Notes: generated by a model not told the origin, from the letters alone. 64,000 nt of DNA from Gloeocapsopsis sp. IPPAS B-1203 (GCF_002749975.1 NZ_PEIG01000007.1:124001-188000), one strand, 5' to 3'. Positions 37,662-47,392 are shown, counted from the stretch's first letter. Translations and numbers: made by a program.

Positions 37662-39647
37662 TTACACAAATATCGAACGACCGGAATAAAGACTAGCTAA
37701 GTCAGAACTACGCTGTAGTGCTGATGCGCGACGCACCGCAGCGTCAGCATTGACTAATCCATAACCAAAAGTATTATTTCTACCAGGCGTTCCTAAGTCC
37801 ATTGCTGTGTCTATTAAGATTTGACGTACTTGTCCTCCTGACAAGGTTGAATTAACACTCCATACTAAGGAAGCAATTCCAGCCACATTAGGATTAGCAC
37901 CCGATGTTCCACCGAAAAAGCGCATATTACCCAACTTGTCCATTGCTGGAGAATCTGTCGCTGCCATGAGTGTCAAATTAGAACCACGGTTAGAGTAACT
38001 AGCAATATTTACTGAGACAGCATTTGTCAAACCATTAATTGTCGTCGTAGCACTTGTGTTCCTAAGTGCTCCAACAGAAATTACATTATTATGCGTCGTT
38101 TCTAATTGAGCAACGCCGCTTACACTAGTTAAATAGCTAGGATCAGAAAGATTTCCACCAGGACCACCATTACCCGCTGCAATAGCAAAGATAGCAACAT
38201 CAGAATTATCTCGAATTAATTGTTCAAGTTGCTCTCGCGTACCGCCACTATTAAACCAATTACCTTGAATTCCACCTTGGAAAACTACTTTTTGATTCCT
38301 AGCCCGCGCATAGCTAATCGTATCTCTAATTGCTTGCTGTAGAGATACACCTCGATATACATCGTTTACATACACACTGCTATTCCAGTTAATTCCTGAA
38401 ATACCAGAGGCATTGTTGGCAGTTGCAGACATGATACTAATCGCAGAATGTCCATGTCCGTAATTGTTGAAGTTGTCATCATCACTAGGATCAGTAATCA
38501 AGCGATTTGTTGAAATATCAGCAATGCCTCCAGCAGCACCAGCTGCTGTTAAAATCCCTGTATCTAAAGAAGCTAGTAAGACGTTGCTAGTTCCTTGAGT
38601 AAAGCGCCATGCGCTACTTACATCAGATATGTGTAGGTTCCATTGAGAGCCAAAGAAGGTATCGTTAGTGCGTACTTCCAGTTCAAAGGTTGAGGAGTCC
38701 GTAAAGCGCAGTCTCTCAATACCTTGCAAGTAAATTTCTCGACCATCAGCAAGATTTATGTAATCGAAGGCTGTCCCTCCAAAAACTGCTTGGTTAGTCG
38801 TTGAGCCAGACAATGGATTAAAAGCAGCAAGGCTCATGCCATTGATACTTGTGATATGAGAGGGAGAAATTCCAGACAGATTCAACGTGTCTGTACCACC
38901 TCGTCCTATAATGACGGCACCTGTGCCCAACTCTGCTGTGTAGTTTATGGTTTCACCTGCAAAAGTGCCATTAGTCCGATTCCAAGACAGTACCTTCATT
39001 GCTTGAGACGCAGAAGAAAACTCTTGACCATTACTAGTGCGAACAATTGCACGCAGTTGATAAATTCCTCCAGTAAAGTTGGAAAAGCTGGCAAGGTTTA
39101 TTAACTCATTAGATAAATTAGCTTGATTCCAAGATCCTAGAGTCGAGACAACGCGATCGCTTCTTAGTACCTCTAAGCGGACATTTGATAAAGAAACTGC
39201 GTTTGCTAAGTTATAGCTGAGGCGTAAAGCTCCACTTTCAAAAACACTAGTGGCAGTATTATCTCCAGAAGCATCAAAGACACTAAAGTTAGTAAAAATA
39301 GGATTAATGCTTGTAGTGCTTAATGGATTGCTACTACCGTCTGGCGGGTAACTTGTAGCATATAGATAATTATCAAATGTTGAATGTGGAATTTCTTGAA
39401 CTTCCTGACTGACACTCATCTGAGTTAATAAATCATTATTGTGAAAGGCGCTTGCCTCGATTGGATTGGTGAGGTCAGTAGGAGAATAAGTTACAGAACG
39501 ACTCGATCTATTATTGGCACGGATCAATGGCTCAGCCAGTTCTGAAGTCGTACTGGGCGATATTACTGATAAGTTTGGCTCTGAAGTAAGAGAACTATTA
39601 GGAATATTTGAGCTAAAGCTTTCTAATAGCTTTAAGTTGTACGACAT
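37662..39647 (-). CDS. S8 family (subtilisin-like) serine protease with long N-terminal region
   Basis: 661 residues. The N-terminal ~330 residues are Ser/Asn/Thr-rich and hold a piece resembling calcium-binding beta-roll text (GTGAVIIGRGGTDTLNLSGI). The peptidase domain starts near 335: catalytic Asp in ASLDTGI (~361), His in NNYGHGHSA (~398), oxyanion Asn in AIAAGNGGPGG, Ser in GGTSGANPNVAG (~581). Motifs differ from the canonical HGTH and GTSMAAP but keep the triad. No Sec signal peptide; type I or other export is likely. Stands alone with long spacers on both sides. Confidence 0.85.
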   Translation of the reverse strand: MSYNLKLLESFSSNIPNSSLTSEPNLSVISPSTTSELAEPLIRANNRSSRSVTYSPTDLTNPIEASAFHNNDLLTQMSVSQEVQEIPHSTFDNYLYATSYPPDGSSNPLSTTSINPIFTNFSVFDASGDNTATSVFESGALRLSYNLANAVSLSNVRLEVLRSDRVVSTLGSWNQANLSNELINLASFSNFTGGIYQLRAIVRTSNGQEFSSASQAMKVLSWNRTNGTFAGETINYTAELGTGAVIIGRGGTDTLNLSGISPSHITSINGMSLAAFNPLSGSTTNQAVFGGTAFDYINLADGREIYLQGIERLRFTDSSTFELEVRTNDTFFGSQWNLHISDVSSAWRFTQGTSNVLLASLDTGILTAAGAAGGIADISTNRLITDPSDDDNFNNYGHGHSAISIMSATANNASGISGINWNSSVYVNDVYRGVSLQQAIRDTISYARARNQKVVFQGGIQGNWFNSGGTREQLEQLIRDNSDVAIFAIAAGNGGPGGNLSDPSYLTSVSGVAQLETTHNNVISVGALRNTSATTTINGLTNAVSVNIASYSNRGSNLTLMAATDSPAMDKLGNMRFFGGTSGANPNVAGIASLVWSVNSTLSGGQVRQILIDTAMDLGTPGRNNTFGYGLVNADAAVRRASALQRSSDLASLYSGRSIFV

Positions 39648-40097
39648 CTTTTATTTTTCGGATAGGTAGATCAATATTTCTCAAATTTTTAAAAAAATGA
39701 GAGAAGCTAATAGCAAACAGTTAAATGCCTGTATGAAGACAGAATTTTTAGCGCCAAACTCTTGTAAGCGCGATCTATTGAGTTAGATAACCTTTGAGAT
39801 CAGTGTGCTTTACAATGAGATTTTATTGAAGCTTATACATATAATCAATAGTAATTTAACAAGCATTTTGAAGATAAAAATAAAAAAATATTGTTTTTTT
39901 GTATGAATTGTTTAAAGATTTGATTAAGAAAAGAACTTTGAAAAAGAAATAATCTATCCTAAGTGATAGGAATAAAATGGAATAACTGTAACTGAAAAGC
40001 AATGAAGCTCTACAATGAATACTTTGTAGCTGTTATACCAACTCTCCACAAAGCACTTAGTCATAAATACTAAGCAAATAAATTCACAGCTAAACAA
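39648..40097. other. AT-rich spacer upstream of the S8 protease gene
   Basis: 450 bp, strongly AT-rich, with long A runs (near 39690 and 39878-39895). No credible ORF or RNA gene; presumably contains the protease promoter. The part next to the alpha/beta-hydrolase gene carries the 40098-40123 hairpin. Confidence 0.5.
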
Positions 40098-40123
40098 AAT
40101 AAGTCCACCTCTGTGGACTTATT
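40098..40123 (-). terminator. Hairpin downstream of alpha/beta-hydrolase gene, also module of the dispersed palindrome repeat
   Basis: Perfect 11-bp stem AATAAGTCCAC / GTGGACTTATT with a 4-base loop. Read leftward it is followed by TTGTTTAGC, so it can end the hydrolase transcript (gene stop at 40152). Its GTCCAC..GTGGAC core is the same module seen at 46660-46677 and 60116-60133. Confidence 0.65.
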
Positions 40124-40151
40124 AATAAAGCTCGAACTACTACTAGACACA

Positions 40152-40994
40152 TCAAGTGGCACGACGCAAAAATAATTGTAGTAAATCGCCAACTTTTTCT
40201 GACCAATGTTCTTGGGGATAGTGTCCTGCTTCAGGTATTTGGACAAGTTCGACATTGTTTAAAGAATCGACAGTATCCTGGACATCAGTTATTGACAGCC
40301 AAGGATCTTTTACTCCCCAGATAACCATCGTTGGTTGTTGCCATTGTTGTAAGCCGGATGCAATTTCAGCGAGTGATGATTGGAGTTGAAGATTGCGTAC
40401 AGTAGCCAAAAGCGATCGCCCAGCAGCAGAACTTGTCAAAAAAGGTTTGCGGTAAACATTGAGTTCTTTCTCGCCTATTTGATAGCGACTACCACCTTCT
40501 AAAGTACGATCAACTAAAAGTGGATCTTGTGTTAGCATGTCGCCCATAAAAGGAAGTCCTAATTGCTTTAGCTTCCACGGTAGTTTGGCACTTGGAGAAA
40601 CGGGTGCATTAAGAATTGCTAAGCGTTCAATTTGCTGAGGATGGCGTAAGGCGTATTGTAAACCAACAGAACCTAAAAAACCTTGCACGACTAGGGAAAA
40701 GCGCGGAATTTCCAATGCTTGGATGAATTCAGTAAAAGCAGTGACAAAAGCGTCTGGGGTGTAAGCAAAATCACGCCGATCGGGCTTAGCAGAAAAGCCA
40801 AACCCAATCCAATCAGGAGCGATCGCGCGAAAACCTTTTTCTGCCAGAGTAGGCATTATTGCTGTCCAGATGTAGCTTTGGGCAGGAATACCATGCAGTA
40901 AAAGCACTGGTGGCTTGTTTAAACTCTGACTCGGCTTAGTTTCTCGATAAAACCATTCCAATGAGCCTACTTTAATTTGATTTTCAGTATTCAC
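40152..40994 (-). CDS. Alpha/beta-hydrolase fold protein lacking the nucleophile residue
   Basis: 280 residues with the haloalkane-dehalogenase/epoxide-hydrolase layout: oxyanion HGIPAQS, DWIGFGFS, acid-residue region VIWGVKDPWLS and His in EAGHYPQEH. The nucleophile elbow reads VVQGFLGS where catalytic members have VxQDWGG or GHSxGG, so the nucleophile is Gly. It may be a non-hydrolytic relative or use another residue. The substrate is unknown. 17 bp downstream of nblS, same strand, so co-transcription is likely. Confidence 0.82.
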   Translation of the reverse strand: MNTENQIKVGSLEWFYRETKPSQSLNKPPVLLLHGIPAQSYIWTAIMPTLAEKGFRAIAPDWIGFGFSAKPDRRDFAYTPDAFVTAFTEFIQALEIPRFSLVVQGFLGSVGLQYALRHPQQIERLAILNAPVSPSAKLPWKLKQLGLPFMGDMLTQDPLLVDRTLEGGSRYQIGEKELNVYRKPFLTSSAAGRSLLATVRNLQLQSSLAEIASGLQQWQQPTMVIWGVKDPWLSITDVQDTVDSLNNVELVQIPEAGHYPQEHWSEKVGDLLQLFLRRAT

Positions 40995-41011
40995 CGTGCC
41001 TAACCCTCGTG

Positions 41012-42970
41012 CTAATTGTCATCTGCTGTCACGGTTGACGAATTTTCTAAAATTGCTTCTTGAAACACAGCAAGATCAAACCAAAACGTTGTACCTATGC
41101 CAACCTCACTGACTAAGTGTACGCTGCTATGGTGCTTATCAATGATGTTTCTAACAATTGATAGTCCTAACCCTGTTCCCTCAAGAGTATGAACGCGGTT
41201 TTCTACCCGAAAGAAACGACCAAAAATTTTCTCTTGATGTTCGGGATCAATTCCCATCCCTGTATCTGAAATTTCGATACGAACTTTCCCTGTGAGTGGG
41301 TGAGGGTTAAGCAGAGATACATTGTGTTTTGATTTAATGCTCTCTAGTAAATAAGCGCGAATCACAACCTTGCCACCTGCATTAGTAAATTTCAAAGCAT
41401 TACCTACTAGATTAGTAAACACTTGCAGTAATAAGTCATAATTTCCTAATACTGGAGGTAGCTTTGGCTCAATTTCTTGAATTAATTCTATACCTTTATC
41501 TTTAGCATTTAATTGATAATTACGCAGAGTTTGATCGATGGCTTGAGCAACATCTACTGCATCAAAATGATAAATGCGGCACGATTCTAAACGCGATAAA
41601 TCTAAAACATCATTAACGAGACGTGTCAGACGATCAGTTTCATTGTTAGCAGTTTGAAGAAACTCACGGCGCTGTTCTTCATCGAGATCTTCGCCGTAGT
41701 CGTGTAAGGTTTCAATATAAGTTTTGATATTAAACAAAGGTGTTCTTAACTCATGTGAGACATTACTGATAAACTGACTTTTAGCTTCATTAAGTTCGAC
41801 TTCACGAGTGATATCTTGCACCGTCATAGCAATACCTTTGAGGCTTTCTCGATATTGATCGAGAACTGTTGTCAAAAGAATCCGAATTGTGCGACTTGTA
41901 GGTTGATTGAGAGAAATGCGAAACTCAGCACTGTCACGATCGCCTGATGCAAGTTGATACAAGGGACGTGATAATTCCATCTGTAGTACTGGCGGCAAAT
42001 GATGCAAAACATTACTACCAACTACAGGTGCGCTATCCCAACCAAACATTCGTCTTGCAGTCGGATTCACTAATACTACATGAATATCAGTGTCGAGCAA
42101 GATTGCACCATCAGCAATTGTGGAAACGAGTGTTTCAAGCTTTGCTTTTTGTGCGGTTAATTCTTCAATATTTTGTTCTTCATAGCGTTCTAAACGCTCT
42201 GCCATTTCATTAAAACTAAAAATTAACTCTTTAAGTTCGCCACCAACTGGTAAATCAATCCGCTGCTTAAAATTTCCCGCAGCAATGTTTTTGACTCCGA
42301 CAAGTAGTTCTTTGATTGGTTTAGTAATATATAGCGCATTGAAAACCGCACCGAGAATTACCATTACCCAAATTGAAATAAATACGGCGATCGTGACATC
42401 CCGCGTGAGATTAGATGATGTGATGACAGTAGGATTGGGGTTTGTACCAATTGCTAAAACACCTAAATATGTACCATTGTGTGTTAAAGGCACAAAAACA
42501 TCAGTCACAATACCATCAGGCGTACGATGCTGCCGCACCATTGGTAATTCTGCATTGGCAGCGTAGTCATCTGGCAGTTGAATGCGGCGCTCAATAGTTA
42601 ATGAGTTTTGCACCTCCGAATCCCAGAAAGGTATGCCAAAGAAGATTTTGCCAGACTCATCAGCGTAGAGCATATAGCGCACGCTTGAGGTACTACTATA
42701 GAAGCGTTGTGAGAATTGGGCGACTTCTGTCAAATTATCTTCAGCAATTAGAGGGGCGACATTAGACCCCAGCAACAGACCAAGATCGCGACCAAAGCGA
42801 GTATCGTTAAGACGGGCATCTTGTTGAATGGTATTGACTGCCCAGAAAGTTAGACCGCTCATGATCAATGAAACCACCAACGTGGCAGCAGCCATTAGCT
42901 TAGTCTGGAGTGTAAACTCTGACCACCAATGGGCGATCGCTTCGCGAATTTTCTGCAGTAAAGCTAGCAT
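41012..42970 (-). CDS. nblS: Sensor histidine kinase NblS (Hik33/DspA)
   Basis: 652 residues: membrane helices at about 25-48 and 190-215 flanking a periplasmic sensor, HAMP, PAS (ILLDTDIHVVLVNPTARRMF), HisKA with NVSHELRTPLFNIK, and HATPase with N-box NLVGNALKFTNAGG and GTGLGLSIV. The domain order and N-terminus identify NblS, the conserved kinase for light, cold and nutrient stress whose partner is RpaB (35580-36308). It is essential in several cyanobacteria. Between purD and the alpha/beta-hydrolase gene. Confidence 0.94.
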   Translation of the reverse strand: MLALLQKIREAIAHWWSEFTLQTKLMAAATLVVSLIMSGLTFWAVNTIQQDARLNDTRFGRDLGLLLGSNVAPLIAEDNLTEVAQFSQRFYSSTSSVRYMLYADESGKIFFGIPFWDSEVQNSLTIERRIQLPDDYAANAELPMVRQHRTPDGIVTDVFVPLTHNGTYLGVLAIGTNPNPTVITSSNLTRDVTIAVFISIWVMVILGAVFNALYITKPIKELLVGVKNIAAGNFKQRIDLPVGGELKELIFSFNEMAERLERYEEQNIEELTAQKAKLETLVSTIADGAILLDTDIHVVLVNPTARRMFGWDSAPVVGSNVLHHLPPVLQMELSRPLYQLASGDRDSAEFRISLNQPTSRTIRILLTTVLDQYRESLKGIAMTVQDITREVELNEAKSQFISNVSHELRTPLFNIKTYIETLHDYGEDLDEEQRREFLQTANNETDRLTRLVNDVLDLSRLESCRIYHFDAVDVAQAIDQTLRNYQLNAKDKGIELIQEIEPKLPPVLGNYDLLLQVFTNLVGNALKFTNAGGKVVIRAYLLESIKSKHNVSLLNPHPLTGKVRIEISDTGMGIDPEHQEKIFGRFFRVENRVHTLEGTGLGLSIVRNIIDKHHSSVHLVSEVGIGTTFWFDLAVFQEAILENSSTVTADDN

Positions 42971-43013
42971 CTTCTGTAAGTTGTTAGTGGTGGCTTCTGT
43001 TAAAACCTAACAA

Positions 43014-44303
43014 CTAAAAATTAACAGCTTTTGATTTGACTCGGTAGCCAATATCACGCCGATAGTACATTTTCTCAAATTTAATGCAATTAACTGCTTG
43101 ATAAGCAAGAGCGATCGCTTGTTCAAAGTTATCACCAGTTCCAGTGACTCCTAAAACTCGACCACCATCTGTGACGAGGGAAGGGGTGAGGGATGTAAGT
43201 TGGGTTCCAGCGTGGAAAACGTTTGCGCCTAATGCTTCTGCAGAGTCAATACCAGTAATGACTTTTCCTTTTTCATAAGTTCCAGGATAGCCGCCTGCAG
43301 CAATCACCACACAAGCTGATGCACCTGTTTTCCAAGCGATGGGAGGCATTTGTGCTAATCGCTGTTCTACACAAGCAAGTAATAAATCTTCCAAAGGTGT
43401 TTCGAGGAGCGGTAAAATTGCTTGAGTTTCAGGATCGCCAAAACGACAGTTGAACTCTAAAACTTTGAATTCCCCGTTGGGACTGATCATTAAACCAGCA
43501 TAAAGTACGCCGCGATAGTCAATTCCCTTGTTTTTGAGAGTTGCGATCGCGCTTTGTAAAACTTTTGCTTCAACTTCTGCCATTAAATCTGAGGTGACAA
43601 TGGGTGTAGGCGCATACACTCCCATGCCGCCGGTATTCTCCCCTGTATCACCTTCCCCGATGCGTTTATGATCTTGTGCAGGTAAAAGGGGGCGAATTGT
43701 TAAACCATCAGTGAGAGCTAAAACCGAGGCTTCTTGACCAGTTAAGCATTCTTCGATGACGACAAATTCCCCTTTACCAAATTGCCCTTGAAAAATGGCT
43801 TCGATTGCGCTGTGGGCTTGATCAATAGTTTCGGCAACTGTGACACCTTTACCAGCAGCTAAACCATCAGCTTTGACAACAATCGGTGCTCCTTGGGATT
43901 TTACATAATCTTTAGCAGCGGCAGCTTGATGAAATATGACGGCTTTTGCCGTGGGGATTTTTGCTTCTTGCATTAAAGCTTTTGCCCACGCCTTACTTGC
44001 TTCAATTTGTGCGCCAGCGCGTGTTGGACCAAACACTTTCGTTCCTTGGCGCTGTAAGTAATCTGTGATTCCCAGTGCCAGAGGAACTTCAGGACCAACG
44101 ACAACCAGATCGATGTTATGCGATCGCGCAAATTCTCCGATACCATCAAAGTCTTCAACACTCAAAGGCAGATTTTGACAGCGTTCTAGCATTGCTGTCC
44201 CACCATTACCAGGCGCACAAAAGAGTTCAACTTGTGGCGATCGCAATAGTTTCCAAGCGATCGCGTGTTCGCGCCCTCCACTACCGATAACTAAGACTTT
44301 CAC
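43014..44303 (-). CDS. purD: Phosphoribosylamine-glycine ligase PurD (GARS)
   Basis: Second step of purine synthesis: ATP, glycine and phosphoribosylamine give GAR. 429 residues, N-terminal KVLVIGSGGREHAIAWKL, ATP-grasp domain (IVVKADGLAAGKGVTV; LEFNCRFGDPETQAILP) and C-terminal barrel with ACVVIAAGGYPGTY. Complete. 43 bp upstream of nblS on the same strand. The leader carries a 7-bp tandem repeat (44324-44358). Confidence 0.96.
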   Translation of the reverse strand: MKVLVIGSGGREHAIAWKLLRSPQVELFCAPGNGGTAMLERCQNLPLSVEDFDGIGEFARSHNIDLVVVGPEVPLALGITDYLQRQGTKVFGPTRAGAQIEASKAWAKALMQEAKIPTAKAVIFHQAAAAKDYVKSQGAPIVVKADGLAAGKGVTVAETIDQAHSAIEAIFQGQFGKGEFVVIEECLTGQEASVLALTDGLTIRPLLPAQDHKRIGEGDTGENTGGMGVYAPTPIVTSDLMAEVEAKVLQSAIATLKNKGIDYRGVLYAGLMISPNGEFKVLEFNCRFGDPETQAILPLLETPLEDLLLACVEQRLAQMPPIAWKTGASACVVIAAGGYPGTYEKGKVITGIDSAEALGANVFHAGTQLTSLTPSLVTDGGRVLGVTGTGDNFEQAIALAYQAVNCIKFEKMYYRRDIGYRVKSKAVNF

Positions 44304-44323
44304 TTTAATCCTCGTGGCATTTT

Positions 44324-44358
44324 GGTAAATGGTAAATGGTAACTGGTAATTGGTAGTT
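44324..44358. repeat. 7-bp tandem repeat (GGTAANN)x5 before purD
   Basis: Five heptamers GGTAAAT, GGTAAAT, GGTAACT, GGTAATT, GGTAGTT, 21 bp from the purD start. The same family occurs at 62331-62361 and 63304-63331. Resembles the short tandemly repeated repetitive sequences known from Nostoc-type genomes. Confidence 0.8.
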
Positions 44359-44414
44359 GTTTTACTGCATTTTAGTTTACTGCCAGTTGAGCATTAGTCA
44401 TCATTAATCTCCCT

Positions 44415-45857
44415 TTAACCAATTACCGAGTACCCTTTTTGCTGTGCGTAAATTGCTTTAAACTGTCTTTGTTGCAGTTTGTGATCCACAATTGGTAACG
44501 GATAGCCGAGAGCTTCTCTTTCTTGTTCAGAAATATTGCCACTGAGTAAATACTCGGTGTCTACCGAGCGTAATTCAGGCACCCATTGCCGAATATATTC
44601 GCCTTCAGGATCGAACTTTTGAGCTTGACTTGCAGGGTTAAAGATGCGTACAGGTTTGGGGTCCATGCCACTGGATGCACTCCACTGCCAGCCACCATTA
44701 TTTGCTGAGAGATCGCCATCAATGAGTCGTTGATAAAAGTATTTTTCCCCTAAACGCGGATCGATTAACAAATCTTTAGTAAGGAAATTTGCCACAATCA
44801 TGCGACAACGGTTGTGCATCCAGCCACTTTCGTTCATCTGACGCATGGCTGCATCGACAATTGGGTAGCCAGTTCTACCTTCGCACCAGGCTTGAAAAAG
44901 TTCTTCGTTGTTTTCATAAGGAAAATTTTTGAAAGCTTCGCGATAAGCTCCTGTTGCTAATTCAGGAAAGTGATACATTGCGTGTTGGTAGAATTCCCGC
45001 CAAGCCAGTTCTTGTTGCCAAGCGCGGATACTTGTATCAGTTTCGTCACTGCGGCTATTTTCTAATACGGCGATCGTTGCCGCCCACACTGTGCGAATGC
45101 CAATTGCACCAAATTTGAGCGCGGCGCTGAGTTGAGATGTTCCATCAATGGCAGGAAAATTCCGCTGTTCTTTGTACTCAGTAATCGCTTTGTAGGTAAA
45201 TTCTTCTAGCCTTTCCTGCGCTGCAATTTCGCCTGGGGCAATGATTAAATCGCGATCCCAAATAAATCCTAAATCTTTAGCTGTGGGAAGTGGAATAACT
45301 CCTGCTTGCTGCGCAGTTTCTTGTTCTGCTGATGTTAACCCTGTGACACCTTGTAAAGTTGCTACAGGTTCAGCTTTGGGTTTACTGCTCCAGTTGCGCC
45401 AAAAAGGAGTAAATACAGTATAAGGCTGGTTAGAACCAGTGTAAATTTCATCAGGAGTGTGGAGAATTTGATCCCAGTTTTCGTGTAAAACTTGAATGCC
45501 CTTTTCTTTTAGAGCCTCCATCACAGCGCGATCGCGTTCTTGAGAATACGGCTCAACATCCCAATTCCAGAATACAGCTTGAGCATTCAACGCTGTGGCA
45601 AGCCTGGGAATCGCTTGTACGGGGTGATCGTGAAGAATGAGTAATTCACTACCAACTTCTGTATATCGCTGTTGTAGGGCTTGTAAACACCCAATCATGT
45701 AAGTTACGCGCACGGGAGCGACGTCATCGCGTTCTAGAATGTTGGGATCGAGACAAAACACCCCAACGACTTTTTGATGCTTGCTTGCGGCGGCTAGTCC
45801 GGTATTGTCTGAAATACGCAAATCACGACGGTGCCAGAATAAAGTTAAATTAGACAT
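44415..45857 (-). CDS. phr: Deoxyribodipyrimidine photolyase (class I CPD, probably 8-HDF type)
   Basis: Repairs UV cyclobutane dimers with blue light and FADH-. 480 residues: antenna domain (LTLFWHRRDLRISDNTGL, VFWNWDVEPYSQERDRAV) and FAD domain with GRTGYPIVDAAMRQMNESGW and NNGGWQWSASSGMDPKPVRI. The closest remembered relative is the deazaflavin-using photolyase of Synechococcus. Length normal. Monocistronic by spacing. Confidence 0.94.
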   Translation of the reverse strand: MSNLTLFWHRRDLRISDNTGLAAASKHQKVVGVFCLDPNILERDDVAPVRVTYMIGCLQALQQRYTEVGSELLILHDHPVQAIPRLATALNAQAVFWNWDVEPYSQERDRAVMEALKEKGIQVLHENWDQILHTPDEIYTGSNQPYTVFTPFWRNWSSKPKAEPVATLQGVTGLTSAEQETAQQAGVIPLPTAKDLGFIWDRDLIIAPGEIAAQERLEEFTYKAITEYKEQRNFPAIDGTSQLSAALKFGAIGIRTVWAATIAVLENSRSDETDTSIRAWQQELAWREFYQHAMYHFPELATGAYREAFKNFPYENNEELFQAWCEGRTGYPIVDAAMRQMNESGWMHNRCRMIVANFLTKDLLIDPRLGEKYFYQRLIDGDLSANNGGWQWSASSGMDPKPVRIFNPASQAQKFDPEGEYIRQWVPELRSVDTEYLLSGNISEQEREALGYPLPIVDHKLQQRQFKAIYAQQKGYSVIG

Positions 45858-45978
45858 TAGGATTTAAAAATAGTTCTTTTGTACTAATAGTTTAAATGCT
45901 GTTAGCATCAGTTAATTGGGTTGATTCAGATCTTGGTTGTGAGATGAGTATCTTACTAGCTGCAAGAACATCGAACAT

Positions 45979-46608
45979 CTAGTCAAAATCTGCTTGCCAA
46001 TCAGGATTTCGATAATGCTCAAACAGACGCGCAATTTGGGAAGGAACAACGCGAGTGAGTGAAAGTTCTGGAAGATTTTGCTTTGCAAAGAAGGCTGCTT
46101 CTGATGTTTCTGTGCTTTCTGCTGGGCTACCACCAATTAATTGACATTGAAAAAAAAGTTTGTAGACGTGATGTCGTAGAGGTGGATGTCGATGACGCGG
46201 ATGATTGCGATCGTATATTGCTAATAGTTTGACAATTTGTGTGTGATAACCTGACTCTTCGTACACTTCACGCACAACTGCATTGCTGGGTGATTCTCCT
46301 ACATCAACCCATCCTCCAGGCAATGTCCAGCAGCCATCCTCGCGTTCTTTAACCAAAAGAATTTGATTATTATGAAAGACAACACCTCTAACGTCTATCT
46401 TAGGAGTTGCGTAACCTTCTTCTTTGCTAAATAAATCGCAGACATATGTTGGTATTTCATGAGCGTAAGTTGCCATGATATCAGCTGCAATTTGACGTAT
46501 TTGCTGGTATCGTTCGCTATCGTAGGGACTTTGACTGTAAGTAAGTCCATTTTGCGCGATCGCCTGCAATTTTTGTGACCATTCCAGCCACTTGAGGCTC
46601 ATAATCAT
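45979..46608 (-). CDS. Nudix hydrolase with N-terminal extension
   Basis: 209 residues. Residues 1-60 form a helical N-terminal domain seen in a Nudix subgroup (LEWSQKLQAIAQNGLTY). The Nudix box GWVDVGESPSNAVVREVYEE (followed by SGY) is intact, so it should cleave a nucleoside diphosphate derivative with Mg2+. Substrate unknown. ATG 46608 or 46602 start. Followed leftward by phr, 121 bp away. Confidence 0.88.
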   Translation of the reverse strand: MIMSLKWLEWSQKLQAIAQNGLTYSQSPYDSERYQQIRQIAADIMATYAHEIPTYVCDLFSKEEGYATPKIDVRGVVFHNNQILLVKEREDGCWTLPGGWVDVGESPSNAVVREVYEESGYHTQIVKLLAIYDRNHPRHRHPPLRHHVYKLFFQCQLIGGSPAESTETSEAAFFAKQNLPELSLTRVVPSQIARLFEHYRNPDWQADFD

Positions 46609-46632
46609 CTCCTTTATGTACAGCCTAGCCTG

Positions 46633-46677
46633 GCGACTTCAGTCGCGGCTTAAAAACGAAGTCCACCTTCGTGGACT
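46633..46677 (+). repeat. Dispersed palindrome repeat, two-module copy
   Basis: GCGACT-TC-AGTCGC (46633-46646) followed by AGTCCAC-CTTC-GTGGACT (46660-46677), the first two modules of the composite repeat seen at 12061-12178. In the spacer between the two Nudix genes. Confidence 0.75.
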
Positions 46678-46766
46678 CATACCAATAAAAATTAGGTTTT
46701 ACCCAATGAAATAAGCTATTTTCTATATAGCTGCGGTGTCGTGTGCCGAGTTTCTCAAGATTGATG

Positions 46767-47321
46767 CTAAATTTGATTCAAAAATGGTTTTGCCAGCAAG
46801 AAGCTAGAAATTGATTTAGCATCAACTGCTTCGCCATCTAAAATGGCTTGTTCTAATTCTTGTGGAGCCATCAGTACAGTTTCCATATCCTCATCGATAT
46901 CTTGATGTGGTGGCTGTTCTAGTAATTCTAAATCCTGTGCTAAGAAAGCATAAATGACTTCATCAGAATACCCTGGAGCTAGGAAAAATTGTCCTAATTT
47001 TTGCCATTGGTGAGCGCGGTAGCCAGTTTCTTCTTGAATTTCTCTTTGAATTGTCTTAAAAGGATCTTCGTTAAGTTCTACGGTACCTGCTGGAAACTCT
47101 AAAAGTCGTCCTTGTACTGCAAAACGGTACTGTTTGAGAAGAATCAGCTTACCTTCTGGGGTGATAGGTACAGCTAGCGCACCTCCTGGATGACGAATGC
47201 ATTCCCAGTCTCCTTCTGCTTGATTAGGGAGGCGCAGACGACTCACTTCAAAATCAAATTTGCGTCCGCGATAGTAGAGATGCTGTCTGAGTAGTTGTGG
47301 AGGTTCTTTACCTGGGGGCAT
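46767..47321 (-). CDS. Nudix hydrolase, ADP-ribose pyrophosphatase type
   Basis: 184 residues. Nudix box GTVELNEDPFKTIQREIQEE (then TGY) and the ADPRase-like text HPGGALAVPITPEGKLILLK and FLAPGYSDEVIYAFLAQDLE. It probably cleaves ADP-ribose or a related sugar-nucleotide. The leader has a GAGGGG-rich low-complexity stretch (about 47333-47359). 71 bp downstream of folK on the same strand. Confidence 0.88.
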   Translation of the reverse strand: MPPGKEPPQLLRQHLYYRGRKFDFEVSRLRLPNQAEGDWECIRHPGGALAVPITPEGKLILLKQYRFAVQGRLLEFPAGTVELNEDPFKTIQREIQEETGYRAHQWQKLGQFFLAPGYSDEVIYAFLAQDLELLEQPPHQDIDEDMETVLMAPQELEQAILDGEAVDAKSISSFLLAKPFLNQI

Positions 47322-47392
47322 AAGCGAGGGGCTAGGAGTGAGGGGTTAGGGGCGAGGGGATCAATAATTATGTTTAACTCGTTAATACGATT

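Noticed and set aside
44324-44358. Short tandem repeats as a CRISPR-like array
   Set aside because: Units are 7 bp without spacers; not CRISPR.
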